A stretch of 64,000 nucleotides of DNA from an uncultured Alphaproteobacteria bacterium (GCA_902570265.1 CACFXF010000002.1:97239-161238), one strand, 5' to 3'; numbered from the stretch's first letter, positions 1-10,143 are shown. The notes: generated by a model not told the origin, from the letters alone. Numbers and translations are program-made.

Positions 1-328
1 CAGCCGTGCCATCGTTCCAAGTTCCATGCAGTTCGCCATCTGCCATGATTAAATAAAACACTGGAAATTCGGCCTTCCAGTCTACTGAAACAACTTGCCC
101 CGATATCTTTCCATTACCATTATAAGAAGTTGCTCCGTTAAATGACCAAGTCATATATATATCTTCCGCAGACTGCTCAATGCACACCTCACCTGAATAA
201 TCCGTCCCGTCGGGATTTAGTCCATAATTTCTATATATTCCGCTTAGGTTAACGTCGCTAGCTATCGCTAGTCCCGACAAAATTAATGAGAAAATCCAAC
301 TAACGATTAGATGTTTAGTAATCCTCAT
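1..328 (-). CDS. Secreted protein, 3' part cut off by window edge
   Basis: The reading frame is open from an ATG at 328 down to the left edge (109 codons), so only the N-terminal part is visible. It begins with a clear Sec signal peptide: positive MRITKH, a hydrophobic stretch, then a likely cleavage site near GLAIA-SD. The mature part has the pattern of a small beta-rich domain (NPDG, YSGEVCIEQ, YNGNGKISG, VDWKAEFPVFY, GELHGTW). It resembles periplasmic alphaproteobacterial proteins often labelled fibronectin-binding or DUF domain proteins. That resemblance is from memory. The start overlaps the stop of the 38-codon ORF upstream as ATGA, suggesting translational coupling. Function unknown. 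Confidence 0.6.
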   Translation of the reverse strand, partial: MRITKHLIVSWIFSLILSGLAIASDVNLSGIYRNYGLNPDGTDYSGEVCIEQSAEDIYMTWSFNGATSYNGNGKISGQVVSVDWKAEFPVFYLIMADGELHGTWNDGTA

Positions 329-441
329 TCAATTTTTGCCCTGTAATGCCAAATGTCAGCATCAAGTTCTGGTCGTTTGTAAAGCATCAAACTATCAGTA
401 CCTATAATTGGCATATCAACTCTGTCTAAATACTTGCTCAT
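325..441 (-). CDS. 38-aa ORF, possible integrase N-terminal remnant
   Basis: This short ORF begins MSKYLDRVDMP and contains LYKRPELDADIWHYRAKIE just before its stop. The 'LYxRP...WxYRAKI' wording resembles the opening beta strands of phage-type tyrosine recombinases, which would normally continue for 300 or more residues. Here it stops at a TGA that overlaps the next ATG. It may be a relic left by deletion or an independent small peptide. The integrase reading is inference from pattern only. Confidence 0.3.
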   Translation of the reverse strand: MSKYLDRVDMPIIGTDSLMLYKRPELDADIWHYRAKIE

Positions 442-544
442 TGTTAAAAACTGTAAGCTTCATTTGCACTTTTCGTGCATTAAGGTAACACACGGACATT
501 GAAAAATAAAGGGAGTTTACAAACGTGCATCAAACGTGCATTCA

Positions 545-572
545 TAAAAAAAGCACTTAGTTTTGGCTAAGT
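545..572 (-). terminator. Intrinsic terminator of the rplM-rpsI operon
   Basis: On the minus strand a 6-bp stem (ACTTAG, loop CCAAAA, CTAAGT) is followed by GC and a run of seven Ts. It lies about 45 bases past the rpsI stop at 617, where a Rho-independent terminator for the ribosomal protein operon is expected. Confidence 0.6.
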
Positions 573-616
573 AATTGATTTTATTGAATAATTTGGAACA
601 GTAGTACTGCGTAATA

Positions 617-1114
617 TCAACGCTTCGAGAACTGAAAACTTCTTCTAGCCTTTGGTTTACCATATTTCTTTCTTTCAACAACTCTACTGTCTCTTGTTAT
701 AAAACCTGCGTTTTTTAACAAAGGTCTTAAAGTAGGCTCATAAAGACTAAGAGCTTTTGAAATTCCATGTTTTAGGGCACCAGCCTGCCCTGATAGGCCA
801 CCACCTTTAACAGTTGCTTTGATATCAAATTCACCTTCAACTTTTGCAACAGAAAATGGTTGATTGACTAGCATTTGCAAAACTGGTCTAGCAAAATACT
901 TACCCATATCTTTGCCGTTCACTAAAACAACACCAGCACCTTTTTTTAACCAAACTCTAGCTACAGCATCTTTTCTTTTTCCAGTAGCATATGATCGTCC
1001 TAAATCATCTTTAACAGGACTAGCATCAGTTTTCTCAGAAGTAACTTGGTCAACCACTTCATCATTTTTTTTAAGTTCTTTTAAATCTTCTAACGATTTT
1101 TTTTCTTCTACCAT
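617..1114 (-). CDS. rpsI: 30S ribosomal protein S9
   Basis: Component of the small ribosomal subunit head, whose C-terminal tail reaches the P-site tRNA. The S9 core starts around residue 42 ([15 protein letters not shown]) and includes [19 protein letters not shown]. It ends in the canonical basic tail [11 protein letters not shown], with the final Arg that contacts tRNA. The first ~40 residues are an acidic/lysine-rich extension absent from E. coli S9 (about 130 aa) but usual in alphaproteobacteria. It lies 2 bases downstream of rplM, the conserved rplM-rpsI pair, so the two are co-transcribed from the rplM side. Confidence 0.97.
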   Translation of the reverse strand: MVEEKKSLEDLKELKKNDEVVDQVTSEKTDASPVKDDLGRSYATGKRKDAVARVWLKKGAGVVLVNGKDMGKYFARPVLQMLVNQPFSVAKVEGEFDIKATVKGGGLSGQAGALKHGISKALSLYEPTLRPLLKNAGFITRDSRVVERKKYGKPKARRSFQFSKR

Positions 1115-1116
1115 CT

Positions 1117-1590
1117 TTAATTTCTCTTGCTGTTTTTAAAATTCATGTCTTTTATATTCACAGGTGATGGATCTTGAGCATCGTGGGGGTGTGAATTTCC
1201 AGTATATACTCTTAAATTGGTAAGCTGTTGCCTTGCTAATGGACCTTTTGGCAACATTCTTTTAACTGCTTTCATTAAAACTCTTTCAGGAAATTTTCCT
1301 TCTAATATATCGGAGGCTTTTCTAGATTTTATTCCTCCTGGGTATCCTGTATGCCAATAATAAATCTTATCGTCTCTTTTCTTCCCCGTTAATTCAACTT
1401 TTTCTGCATTAACTACTATAACATTATCCCCCATATCCATATGTGGGGTGTAAGTAGGTTTATGTTTTCCTCTTAGGTATTTGGCTATTATTGAGGCTAA
1501 TCGTCCTAAAACAACGCCATCAGCATCAATTAACAACCATTTTTTTTGAATTTCTGATGGTTTGATGCTAAATGTTTTATTTAATTCCAT
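1117..1590 (-). CDS. rplM: 50S ribosomal protein L13
   Basis: Early-assembling large-subunit protein that binds 23S rRNA. Typical L13 signatures are present: [16 protein letters not shown] near the start, the [23 protein letters not shown] core and [20 protein letters not shown]. Length 157 aa is normal for alphaproteobacteria. It is the first gene of the rplM-rpsI operon and is preceded by about 96 bases of AT-rich DNA that should hold the promoter. No leader structure was recognised there. Confidence 0.97.
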   Translation of the reverse strand: MELNKTFSIKPSEIQKKWLLIDADGVVLGRLASIIAKYLRGKHKPTYTPHMDMGDNVIVVNAEKVELTGKKRDDKIYYWHTGYPGGIKSRKASDILEGKFPERVLMKAVKRMLPKGPLARQQLTNLRVYTGNSHPHDAQDPSPVNIKDMNFKNSKRN

Positions 1591-1686
1591 AACTTAAATT
1601 CCTCAATATTGTTATGTACCTTTTAAGAAAATTTTTTAATTCGTCAATAACAAACGTATAATTTTAAAAAAATTATTTACTAAAAC

Positions 1687-2103
1687 CTAATTTCTGGGGA
1701 TTGAGTAAGTAAAAAGAGCTTGTGCATAAGTTTGTTTTTTGTCCTCAGATAAAATCTGTACATCTCCAACAACTAATCTTTTACCGATTTTTTTTATTTG
1801 TGAAATTGCTAATAAATTTGACAATAAAGGTTTTTTCATAAAATTAATTGATACATTAGTTGTTACAGATTTATCACCTAAATCTGTAGAAGCCATAATG
1901 GCGATGTAAAAAGATAAGTCAGCTAATTCAAACATAGATGGGCCAGAAATAGTATTCCCTGGTCTTAAATTTTTGTTATTCGATAAAAGTTTAACTTCAC
2001 TATAGTTGCTTTTTAAAGATATAATTTCATATTTATCAGCAACCTGAGGAAAAATATCTTTTAATTTTTTAGAAATCTCTTTAATTGAAATTTGGTTTTT
2101 CAT
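1687..2103 (-). CDS. PaaI-family hotdog thioesterase
   Basis: A 138-aa single hotdog-fold domain. The central segment GNTISGPSMFELADLSFYIAIMAS is the hotdog helix region, with the acidic residue and SGPSMFE motif seen in PaaI/YbgC-like acyl-CoA thioesterases. It is followed by the strand pattern VTTNVSINFMKKPLLSNLLA. Such enzymes hydrolyse acyl-CoA or phenylacetyl-CoA thioesters in the cytoplasm. It is divergent from the enoyl-CoA hydratase at 2151 with only 47 bases between the starts, so the two probably share a regulatory region and a role in acyl-CoA metabolism. Substrate not predictable. Confidence 0.8.
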   Translation of the reverse strand: MKNQISIKEISKKLKDIFPQVADKYEIISLKSNYSEVKLLSNNKNLRPGNTISGPSMFELADLSFYIAIMASTDLGDKSVTTNVSINFMKKPLLSNLLAISQIKKIGKRLVVGDVQILSEDKKQTYAQALFTYSIPRN

Positions 2104-2150
2104 TTATTATTATCAAAAATAAATTATCATAAATAGGTCTGGAGTTTTAC

Positions 2151-2939
2151 ATGAGTGACATTCTTTTACATGAAGTCAAGGGTAAATCAGAAATAATTAC
2201 ATTTAATAACCCAAATAAATTAAATGTATTATCTGATAAAATGCTTGAGCTACTATTAAATGCATTGGAAAAATCATCTTCTAATCCGAAAACAAAAGTA
2301 GTTATTATTAGATCAACTGGCAAAGCATTCTGTGCTGGGCATGACTTAAAGGAAATGCAAAATGCCAGGATTAACTCAGATGAAGGTATAGGTTATTTTA
2401 AAGACCTTTTCAAAAGATGTTCGAAAGTTATGCTTAAGATCAAAAATCTGCCAAAACCTGTTATAGCAGAGGTTCAAGGAATAGCTACTGCAGCAGGATG
2501 TCAACTTGTTGCAACCTGTGATATTGCAATAGCTTCAAAAAAAGCAAGTTTTGGAGTAAATGGAGTAAATATTGGGCTTTTTTGCTCTACACCAATGGTA
2601 GCATTATCAAGAAATATTAGCAGAAAAAAAACATTCGAAATGCTTGTAACTGGAGATTTCTTAACCGCAAATGACGCGAAAGAAGCAGGATTAATAAATC
2701 ATGTTACTGAAGAAAACGAACTATCAAACAAAACAAATGAAATAGCTCAAAAAATTACTGAAAAATTCAAAAGAGTTGTTAAAATTGGAAAGGAAGCTTT
2801 TTACAATCAAGCAGAAATGAACCTAGAAAAGGCATATGAATATACATCAAATGTAATGGCAGAAAATATGATCTATAAAGAAACCAAAGAAGGTATTTCC
2901 GCATTTATTGAAAAAAGGGACCATGAATGGACAGAATAG
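2151..2939 (+). CDS. Enoyl-CoA hydratase/isomerase family protein
   Basis: Crotonase-fold protein of 262 aa, a normal size. The first oxyanion-hole segment is KAFCAGHDLKEM and the second is QGIATAAGCQLVATCDIAIAS, both well conserved for CoA thioester binding. AGHDLKE resembles the ECHDC3-type subgroup. The residues aligned with the two catalytic glutamates of mitochondrial hydratase are not clear (the second region reads VNIGLFCSTPM), so classical hydratase activity is uncertain. Divergent from a PaaI-type thioesterase gene, consistent with fatty acyl-CoA or branched acyl-CoA turnover. Confidence 0.85.
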   Translation: MSDILLHEVKGKSEIITFNNPNKLNVLSDKMLELLLNALEKSSSNPKTKVVIIRSTGKAFCAGHDLKEMQNARINSDEGIGYFKDLFKRCSKVMLKIKNLPKPVIAEVQGIATAAGCQLVATCDIAIASKKASFGVNGVNIGLFCSTPMVALSRNISRKKTFEMLVTGDFLTANDAKEAGLINHVTEENELSNKTNEIAQKITEKFKRVVKIGKEAFYNQAEMNLEKAYEYTSNVMAENMIYKETKEGISAFIEKRDHEWTE

Positions 2940-2956
2940 GAGTAAAAAATAAATAA

Positions 2957-4036
2957 TTATTTTTCAGATAAAAATAAATTAAATCTTAAATTTATAGCTG
3001 ATAATAAGAGTAAAACGGCACATAGCTGGTGTATAACTCCTAAGGATATAGGAACTGATTTTACAATAGCAAATATACCAGCTAACACCTGGATAATAAG
3101 AAATAATAACAATGTATTATAATCTTTTTTTAATGAATTAAATTGATTAACTTTGAATCTTCCTTTGATCCAAATATATAAACCAAATAAGAACAAAAAG
3201 TATCCCATTATTCTATGATTAAATTGAACAGTAGCAGGGTTTTCTGTAAAATTAAGATATTCTGGCTCCAAACTTAAGTAATCTTCTGGAACAAAATTAT
3301 TATCCATAAGTGGCCACTCATTATAACTTTTACCTGCATCAATACCAGAAACTAATGCACCTAGTGTTATTTGAAAGAATAAAAATAGAATAAATAAGCT
3401 TATCTTAAATCTTTCAAAAGAAAATTGTCCAAAAGAAATTGACATGCTGCCTATGTAAGTAAAAAAGTAATTGATTTTTAATAATAAAAAAATAAATGAT
3501 GTAATTAATAATGCTAGATTAAGATGTGTAGCCAATCTGTAAGATGCAACATCTAATAAATTTGTTTCATTATTAAGACCCGATTTAACCATCCACCAGC
3601 CAATAAATGCCTGAATAAGACCTAAAAAACCTAAAGTAAAAAAAGAAACTTTCAAAAACCTTGGAAGGCATGTTGTAATCAGTAAATAAGAGAGACCAAG
3701 AAACCAAAATAGACCTATCAATCTACCAAATTGTCTATGTCCCCACTCCCACCAGTAAATTATTTTAAAATCATTTATTGACATATTAAAATTTTGTAAT
3801 TTGAATTCATTAGTCAATTTGTATTGTTCAAATACAAGAACCCAATCATTTTCTGTTAAAGGGGGTATTGCACCAATAATAGGTTGCCAGTTAGTGATAG
3901 AAAGTCCTGAATCTGTTAACCTAGTAAGGCCACCAATTAAAATCATTAACAACAACAAAAGAAGAAGACCTAATAACCAATATTTAACAAATTTATCGTT
4001 ATAAGAAAGTGTTTTATTATAAATTGAATATTCCAT
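2957..4036 (-). CDS. ctaA: Heme A synthase (COX15/CtaA)
   Basis: Integral membrane enzyme oxidising heme O to heme A for aa3-type cytochrome oxidase. The protein has about eight hydrophobic helices. It carries the family motifs GGLTRLTDSGLSITNWQPIIGAIPP after TM1, the heme-ligand histidines in WWEWGHRQFGRLIG and FNHRIMGY, a third in ASYRLATHLNLAL and a C-terminal IHQLCA. SGIDAGKSYNEWPLMD is also typical. Length 359 aa fits alphaproteobacterial type-2 CtaA. It implies the organism makes an aa3 oxidase, though no oxidase subunits are in the window. Converges with the hydratase gene 17 bases away. Confidence 0.95.
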   Translation of the reverse strand: MEYSIYNKTLSYNDKFVKYWLLGLLLLLLLMILIGGLTRLTDSGLSITNWQPIIGAIPPLTENDWVLVFEQYKLTNEFKLQNFNMSINDFKIIYWWEWGHRQFGRLIGLFWFLGLSYLLITTCLPRFLKVSFFTLGFLGLIQAFIGWWMVKSGLNNETNLLDVASYRLATHLNLALLITSFIFLLLKINYFFTYIGSMSISFGQFSFERFKISLFILFLFFQITLGALVSGIDAGKSYNEWPLMDNNFVPEDYLSLEPEYLNFTENPATVQFNHRIMGYFLFLFGLYIWIKGRFKVNQFNSLKKDYNTLLLFLIIQVLAGIFAIVKSVPISLGVIHQLCAVLLLLSAINLRFNLFLSEK

Positions 4037-4128
4037 TACAATATATCATATATACTCAAAATTTTTTTATTTATTGCGTCTTTCAGACGCATAATACAAA
4101 TACTTTTAATTAATTTACTAAATTTAGC

Positions 4129-4854
4129 CTATTTATTTTTTTGTAAACTTTTTATTATCCCAAATAAAGTTTTTAGGTTTGGACTTGTAAGTTTTAGACT
4201 GTAAAAAAGATTATCAATATTCAAATTCAAACTCTCTATTTTATCTTCAGGCCAAAAATAACCTTTTTGTTGAAGCTGAGATTTTAATTGTTTTACAAAT
4301 TTTTCAACTTCTATTTTTTTAACAAATTTTAACTCTTTTTCATCTTTATTTATTTTAAAAATGTTACTTTCAATATTTTTAAACCATTCATATGAAACCA
4401 CAGCAACCGCATGAGATAAATTAAGTGATTTAAAATTCTCATTAACAGGAATTGAAATAATTGCATTAGAAGAGGATATTTCATGTTTTTCTAATCCAGC
4501 TCTTTCTGAACCAAATAAAATACCTACAGAGTTTCCACTATCGATAAGTTTTTTGGCAAATTTAATGCCTTCTTCAGGAGTAAAAACTTCTTTAGAATAT
4601 TTCCTTGATCTAATAGTTGTAGAAAATACAAAATTTAAATCTTTAATAGCATTGTTTAAATTATTATATAAAATAGCATCATCAACTACACTTCCTCCTC
4701 CTGAAGATAGAGTACTTGCTTTTTTATTTGGCCAACCATCCCTAGGTGAAATTAATCGCAAATTTTGCAAGCCGAAATTATACATTATTCTTGCGGCAGC
4801 ACCAATATTCTCTCCTAATTGTGGCCTGGACAAAATTATATGTGGTTTTGACAT
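4129..4854 (-). CDS. trmJ: tRNA/rRNA 2'-O-methyltransferase, TrmJ-like (SpoU family)
   Basis: SPOUT-class SAM-dependent methyltransferase, 241 aa. The N-terminal SpoU motif 1 is LSRPQLGENIGAAARIMYNFGL. Motif 2 is GILFGSERAGLEKHEI and motif 3 is SIPVNENFKSLNLSHAVAV, the knotted SAM pocket. The C-terminal ~80 residues form the helical extension found in TrmJ, which methylates the ribose at position 32 of tRNAs. The TrmJ call rests on overall architecture; another TrmH-group substrate is possible. The start lies 130 bases from the divergent icd start. Confidence 0.85.
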   Translation of the reverse strand: MSKPHIILSRPQLGENIGAAARIMYNFGLQNLRLISPRDGWPNKKASTLSSGGGSVVDDAILYNNLNNAIKDLNFVFSTTIRSRKYSKEVFTPEEGIKFAKKLIDSGNSVGILFGSERAGLEKHEISSSNAIISIPVNENFKSLNLSHAVAVVSYEWFKNIESNIFKINKDEKELKFVKKIEVEKFVKQLKSQLQQKGYFWPEDKIESLNLNIDNLFYSLKLTSPNLKTLFGIIKSLQKNK

Positions 4855-4984
4855 AGTAACCTAAAAAAAAGCTTGAAACATATTAATAAACATGATGATA
4901 GATAATACATAATTTTAATCACTTGACCATTAATAATAAACTCTCAAGGTTATATTAAATTTACTGCTTTTTGGATAAAATAAA

Positions 4985-6196
4985 ATGCAAAATAAAATCA
5001 AAATTGAAAATCCTGTTGTTGAACTAGACGGGGATGAAATGACAAGAATAATCTGGAAAATTATCAAAGAAAAATTAATACTACCTTTTCTAGATATAGA
5101 TTTACTTTATTATGATTTAGGAATTGAAGAAAGAGATAATACCAATGACGAAATTACTATTAATGCAGCTAATGCAATAAAAAAATATGGAGTAGGAGTA
5201 AAATGCGCAACAATAACTCCCGATGAAGCAAGAGTTGAAGAATTTAATTTAAAACAAATGTGGAAATCCCCTAATGGAACTATAAGAAATATTTTGGGTG
5301 GTGTAGTTTTTAGAGCTCCAATTATATGTGAAAACGTACCAAGGCTAGTACCCGGATGGACAGATCCAATAGTAATTGGGAGACATGCTTTTGGTGATCA
5401 ATATAAAGCTACAGATTTTCTTTTTCCAGGAAAAGGTAAATTAACAATAAAATTTGAACCCGAAAATGGTGAAGTTATTGAAAAAGAGGTTTTTAATGCA
5501 CCCTCAAGTGGAATAGCTCTTGGTATGTATAACCTTGATAGCTCTATAATAGATTTTGCCAGAGCTTCGTTTAATTATGGTTTAAAACTAGGCTGGCCAG
5601 TTTATTTATCTACAAAAAATACAATACTGAAAGCTTATGATGGTAGATTTAAGGATTTATTCCAAAAAGTTTATGAGGAAGAATTTGAAGAAGAGTTTAA
5701 AAAAAGAAATATTGTTTATGAGCATAGATTAATTGATGACATGGTTGCTGCCGCTTTAAAATGGTCTGGCTCATTTGTTTGGGCATGTAAAAATTATGAT
5801 GGAGATGTGCAGTCAGATACTGTAGCACAAGGTTTTGGATCATTAGGGCTTATGACCAGTCAACTAATGACACCAAATGGATCAATTCTTGAGGCAGAAG
5901 CAGCTCATGGGACAGTAACAAGGCATTATAGAGAACACCAAAAAGGAAATGAAACATCTACTAATTCAATTGCATCAATTTATGCCTGGACAGGTGGTCT
6001 AAAGCATAGAGCAAAACTAGATAACAATAACGAACTTGAAGAATTTGCACTAAAACTTGAAAGTATTGTAATAAAAACAGTTGAAAGCGGTTATATGACC
6101 AAAGACTTAGCAATGCTTATAGGAAATAATCATAAGTGGTTAAGCACTACTCAATTTATAGATAAAGTGGAAGAAAACTTACTAAAAGCAATTTAG
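4985..6196 (+). CDS. icd: NADP-dependent isocitrate dehydrogenase
   Basis: TCA-cycle enzyme converting isocitrate to 2-oxoglutarate with NADPH formation. This is the dimeric eukaryote-like type common in alphaproteobacteria (403 aa). Conserved segments include [14 protein letters not shown] at the N-terminus, [28 protein letters not shown] (substrate Ser and Asn), the ligands in [43 protein letters not shown], and [11 protein letters not shown] for NADP binding. It converges on alaS with 12 bases between the stops. Start ATG is preceded by a weak GGA element. Confidence 0.97.
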   Translation: MQNKIKIENPVVELDGDEMTRIIWKIIKEKLILPFLDIDLLYYDLGIEERDNTNDEITINAANAIKKYGVGVKCATITPDEARVEEFNLKQMWKSPNGTIRNILGGVVFRAPIICENVPRLVPGWTDPIVIGRHAFGDQYKATDFLFPGKGKLTIKFEPENGEVIEKEVFNAPSSGIALGMYNLDSSIIDFARASFNYGLKLGWPVYLSTKNTILKAYDGRFKDLFQKVYEEEFEEEFKKRNIVYEHRLIDDMVAAALKWSGSFVWACKNYDGDVQSDTVAQGFGSLGLMTSQLMTPNGSILEAEAAHGTVTRHYREHQKGNETSTNSIASIYAWTGGLKHRAKLDNNNELEEFALKLESIVIKTVESGYMTKDLAMLIGNNHKWLSTTQFIDKVEENLLKAI

Positions 6197-6208
6197 TTTT
6201 ACAAAAAA

Positions 6209-8875
6209 TTAAATTGCTTTTAAAAATAATTCAATTTTTGCTACTATCTCTGCTTGATTAATTTTATTATTTCCACCGCCCTGTGCAAAATCTGATCTAC
6301 CTCCACCTTTTCCGTCAGATAATTGATTTAAAATTTTAACAATTTCAGAAGCTGAATATTTGTTAGTTAAGTTGCTAGTAACACCAACAGTATATATAAT
6401 CTTATTATCATGTTTAGATAAATTTAATATTATACTTTGATCAAATTTTTGTTTGTATGCATCTGTTAATGATCTCATTTCTTTTATTTCAATATTTTCA
6501 AGCTTATTAACAATAAATGAAATCCCATTTATTGATCTAATATCACTAATTTCATCCTGAGTGTGAGCATCTGAAGACTTATTTTTTTGAAAGTGATCAA
6601 TTTTTTGTAACAATGATTTTTTATCATTTATGAGTCCTATTAGTCTTTCATTAACTGCTTCAATTGGAATTTTTAAAGTAGTGATAATTTGATCAATATA
6701 TGAACGACTTTGCTGTAGATATTTTATTGCATTCAAACCTGTTAATGCTTCAATACGTCGAACACCTGAACTAGATGCAATTTCTGATTTAATTATAAAA
6801 GAACCTATCATTCCAGTTCTCTGAACATGGGTACCACCGCATAATTCCATTGAATATCTTTTACTTTTGGAAGAAGGTTGTGGTATTAAAGTTGAATTAA
6901 AACCCATCATTACTACTCTAACTTCATTATCATATTTCTCACCAAAAAGAGCCTGAGCTCCTAATTTCTTAGCTTCATCAATATCCATTAACCTTGTATC
7001 TACTACTGTATCTTCAATAATATGCTGATTTACAATTTTCTCTACTCTTTCAATTTCTTGCTTAGTCATTGGTTTATTACTTGAAAAATCAAACCTTAAG
7101 CGCTCACAATCATTTAAAGAGCCCCTTTGATTAACATGAACCCCTATCACGTCCTTCAGTGCTTGGTGCATCAAATGAGTTGCAGAATGGTTTGCAGCTA
7201 TTGATCGTCGTTTATTTATATCTACTGTTAATTTAACCAAATCACCATTTTTAATTTTTCCTTGAATAATATTAATTTTATGAATTATTAAACCAGATAT
7301 TTTTTTAACACCTTCTATTTTAGCTTCAAAATTTTCATTAATTAAAAACCCAGTATCAGAAATCTGACCCCCACTTTCAGCATAAAAAGGTGACTGATTA
7401 AAAATTAATTCTGCTAAATTACCATCATCTATTTTATCTACAGTTCTACCATTTATTACAATTGCAAGTACTTTAGCCTCAGAGTTTAAAGTGTTATAAC
7501 CAAGAAATTCAGTTGAATCTAAGTTATTGGCAAGATCAAACCATATTTGCTCTATTTTTTTTTCACCAGATCCTACCCATGCATTTCTTGCTTTTTCTTT
7601 TTGTTTTTCCATTGATAAATTGAAACTATCTAAATCAACTTCCAGATTAATTTCTCTTGTGGCGTCTTGAGTTAGGTCAATAGGGAAACCATAAGTATCA
7701 TATAATTTAAAAGCAACTTCACCTGAAAATTTTTCTCCTTTGTTCAACCTACTGATCTCTTTATCAAGTAACTTTAATCCTCTATCTAAAGTTGATCTAA
7801 ACTTTATCTCCTCATTTAGCAAACTTTCCTCAATTAAATCTTTAGCTTCTATTAATTCAGGGAATGCCGCACCCATTTCTCTAGTTAAAGAATCTACCAT
7901 TTTATGTAGCATTGGTTCATTAACTCCTAAAAAATGAATATGCCTCATGGCCCTTCTCATAATTCTTCTTAATACATAACCTCTTCCTTCGTTTGAAGGA
8001 AAAATTCCTTCAGCTATTAAAAAAGAAATAGATCTAATATGATCCGCTATAACTCTGTGATGGATATTAAATTTACCTTCAACAGACTGATTAGATAGAT
8101 TTGCTGATTCTTCTATAAGTGCTCTCATTAAATCAGTATTATAATTATCATGGGTTCCTTGAAGAACTGCTCCCATTCTTTCTAAACCCATTCCCGTATC
8201 AATTGAGGGTCTAGGTAAATTTTCTCTTTTATCACTATCTAACTGATCATACTGCATAAAAACAAGATTCCAAATTTCAACAAATCTATCGCCATCTTCA
8301 TCTGTTGACCCTGGTGGTCCTCCTTTTACTTTAGACCCGTGATCAAAAAATATTTCAGAGCACGGACCACAAGGTCCAGTTGATCCCATTGACCAAAAAT
8401 TATCGATAGTATTGATTTTTATAATTTGAGAATCGGATAGGCCTGCATATTTTTTCCAAATCTCTATAGCCTCATTATCAGTATGAAAAACAGTAACCAG
8501 TAATCTTTCTTTTGGCAATGAAAACTCTTTAGTAATTAGATCCCAAGCCAATGGAATTGCTTTTTCCTTGAAGTAATTTCCGAATGAAAAATTACCTAAC
8601 ATTTCAAAAAAAGTATGATGCCGAGATGTGTATCCAACATTATCTAAGTCATTATGTTTACCACCTGCTCTAAGACATTTTTGACTAGTAACTGCTTTGT
8701 TATAAGAACGACTTTCAAGTCCAGTAAAAACATTTTTGAATTGCACCATTCCAGAATTCGTAAACATAAGAGTAGGATCATTACTGGGAACCAGTGTTGA
8801 ACTTTTAACTTCTTCATGCCCATGCTTTTTAAAATAATTTAAAAAAGTAGATCGAATTTCTGCTAGGCCTGCCAT
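6209..8875 (-). CDS. alaS: Alanyl-tRNA synthetase
   Basis: Charges tRNA-Ala. Full length at 888 aa. The aminoacylation core (residues ~1-240) has TFLNYFKKHGHEEVKSSTLVP, the class II motif region FEMLGNFSFGNYFKE and GLERMGAVLQG. The editing domain has the zinc/hydrolytic motifs HSATHLMHQAL and CGGTHVQRTG. The C-Ala region ends with GGGRSDFAQGGG, needed for oligomerisation and tRNA binding. Located 59 bases downstream of recA in the same orientation, an order frequent in alphaproteobacteria, so partial co-transcription is plausible. Confidence 0.98.
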   Translation of the reverse strand: MAGLAEIRSTFLNYFKKHGHEEVKSSTLVPSNDPTLMFTNSGMVQFKNVFTGLESRSYNKAVTSQKCLRAGGKHNDLDNVGYTSRHHTFFEMLGNFSFGNYFKEKAIPLAWDLITKEFSLPKERLLVTVFHTDNEAIEIWKKYAGLSDSQIIKINTIDNFWSMGSTGPCGPCSEIFFDHGSKVKGGPPGSTDEDGDRFVEIWNLVFMQYDQLDSDKRENLPRPSIDTGMGLERMGAVLQGTHDNYNTDLMRALIEESANLSNQSVEGKFNIHHRVIADHIRSISFLIAEGIFPSNEGRGYVLRRIMRRAMRHIHFLGVNEPMLHKMVDSLTREMGAAFPELIEAKDLIEESLLNEEIKFRSTLDRGLKLLDKEISRLNKGEKFSGEVAFKLYDTYGFPIDLTQDATREINLEVDLDSFNLSMEKQKEKARNAWVGSGEKKIEQIWFDLANNLDSTEFLGYNTLNSEAKVLAIVINGRTVDKIDDGNLAELIFNQSPFYAESGGQISDTGFLINENFEAKIEGVKKISGLIIHKINIIQGKIKNGDLVKLTVDINKRRSIAANHSATHLMHQALKDVIGVHVNQRGSLNDCERLRFDFSSNKPMTKQEIERVEKIVNQHIIEDTVVDTRLMDIDEAKKLGAQALFGEKYDNEVRVVMMGFNSTLIPQPSSKSKRYSMELCGGTHVQRTGMIGSFIIKSEIASSSGVRRIEALTGLNAIKYLQQSRSYIDQIITTLKIPIEAVNERLIGLINDKKSLLQKIDHFQKNKSSDAHTQDEISDIRSINGISFIVNKLENIEIKEMRSLTDAYKQKFDQSIILNLSKHDNKIIYTVGVTSNLTNKYSASEIVKILNQLSDGKGGGRSDFAQGGGNNKINQAEIVAKIELFLKAI

Positions 8876-8934
8876 TTATTTATCTTTACACACTAAATTT
8901 CATAAAATTTTCTTGAAGCTAAAGAGTTGTTTTC

Positions 8935-10008
8935 TCAATTTGTTTCTTTAGAAGTATTATCCTCAATTAAATTTGTTGTTGTATTTTGATTTAAACCATT
9001 AGCACTTCTAATTTTTTCTTCAATTTCGTGAGCAATTTCATGGTTATCAATTAGAAATTTCTTAGCATTTTCCCTACCCTGACCAATTCTTTCGTCTCCA
9101 TATGAAAACCATGCACCAGATTTTTCAATAATGTCAAATTTAACACCTAAATCAATTATTTCACCAACTTTAGATATACCTTCTCCATACATAATATCAA
9201 ACTCTACTTGTTTAAAAGGTGGAGATACTTTGTTTTTAACAACTTTTACCCTTGTTGAATTACCAATTACTTCTTCACGATCTTTAAGTGCACCAATTCT
9301 CCTAATATCTAGTCTAACAGAAGCATAAAATTTCAATGCATTTCCACCAGTAGTAGTTTCTGGACTACCAAACATTACTCCTATTTTCATTCTAATCTGA
9401 TTTATAAAAATAACCATACAGTTAGATCTACTAATTGATCCTGTAAGCTTTCTCATAGCTTGACTCATTAATCTAGCTTGTGCTCCAACTTGAGCGTCAC
9501 CCATGTCACCTTCTAATTCAGAACGAGGAGTTAAAGCTGCTACTGAATCAACCACGACTAATGAAACCGCTCCAGATCTAACCAAAGTCTCTGTTATTTC
9601 TAAAGCTTGTTCTCCTGTATCTGGTTGAGAGATTAATAATTCATCTAGGTTAACGCCTAGTTTTTTGGCATAACCCGGATCTAGTGCATGTTCTGCATCA
9701 ACAAAAGCACATATCCCTTCCTTTTTTTGCTCTTCTGCTACTACGTGTAATGCTAACGTAGTTTTACCAGAACTTTCAGGACCATAAATTTCTATTATTC
9801 TTCCTTTAGGCAATCCTCCAATACCAAGTGCAATATCCAAACTTATTGAACCTGTTGAAATAGACTCAATATCAATAACTGGATTATCTTGACCAAGTTT
9901 CATGATTGAACCCTTACCAAAGTTTCTTTCAATCTGTGAAAGGGCTGTTTCGAGTGCTTTACTTTTATCCATAGGTGCTCTTTCTAAAAAGTTAATTAAC
10001 TTTGTCAT
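8935..10008 (-). CDS. recA: Recombinase RecA
   Basis: Strand-exchange protein and co-protease for LexA. The Walker A motif is [13 protein letters not shown], Walker B includes [10 protein letters not shown], and the L1/L2 DNA-binding loops include [29 protein letters not shown] and the [17 protein letters not shown] segment. Length 357 aa is usual. The chosen start gives [20 protein letters not shown]; an internal Met ([15 protein letters not shown]) is the classical RecA start, so the first 12 residues may be an extension or misassigned. A GTTC-N7-GTTC element 84 bases upstream suggests LexA control. Confidence 0.98.
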   Translation of the reverse strand: MTKLINFLERAPMDKSKALETALSQIERNFGKGSIMKLGQDNPVIDIESISTGSISLDIALGIGGLPKGRIIEIYGPESSGKTTLALHVVAEEQKKEGICAFVDAEHALDPGYAKKLGVNLDELLISQPDTGEQALEITETLVRSGAVSLVVVDSVAALTPRSELEGDMGDAQVGAQARLMSQAMRKLTGSISRSNCMVIFINQIRMKIGVMFGSPETTTGGNALKFYASVRLDIRRIGALKDREEVIGNSTRVKVVKNKVSPPFKQVEFDIMYGEGISKVGEIIDLGVKFDIIEKSGAWFSYGDERIGQGRENAKKFLIDNHEIAHEIEEKIRSANGLNQNTTTNLIEDNTSKETN

Positions 10009-10091
10009 ATTTCTTTCCTTATTTCATATCTTTGTTTATCTATCAACATTACAAAAACGATAAATTATAAAATATAAAATTTATTTATAAT

Positions 10092-10106
10092 GTTCACCTT
10101 ATGTTC
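10092..10106 (-). promoter_or_regulatory. Putative LexA (SOS) box upstream of recA
   Basis: Exact direct repeat GTTC-N7-GTTC on the plus strand (GAAC-N7-GAAC in the recA sense), 84 bases before the recA start. This spaced direct repeat is the established LexA operator form in many alphaproteobacteria, unlike the CTGT-N8-ACAG box of E. coli. Position and form match. Binding itself is inferred, and no lexA gene is in the window. Confidence 0.75.
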
Positions 10107-10143
10107 TTATATATTTATTACTTAATTATCAAGAAATATTTAA

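Noticed and set aside
458..531. TGCAC/GTGCA inverted repeat and paired AAACGTGCAT words near the left edge
   Set aside because: The stem is only five base pairs and the direct repeats are 10 bases; without a partner site they cannot be called att or operator sequences.
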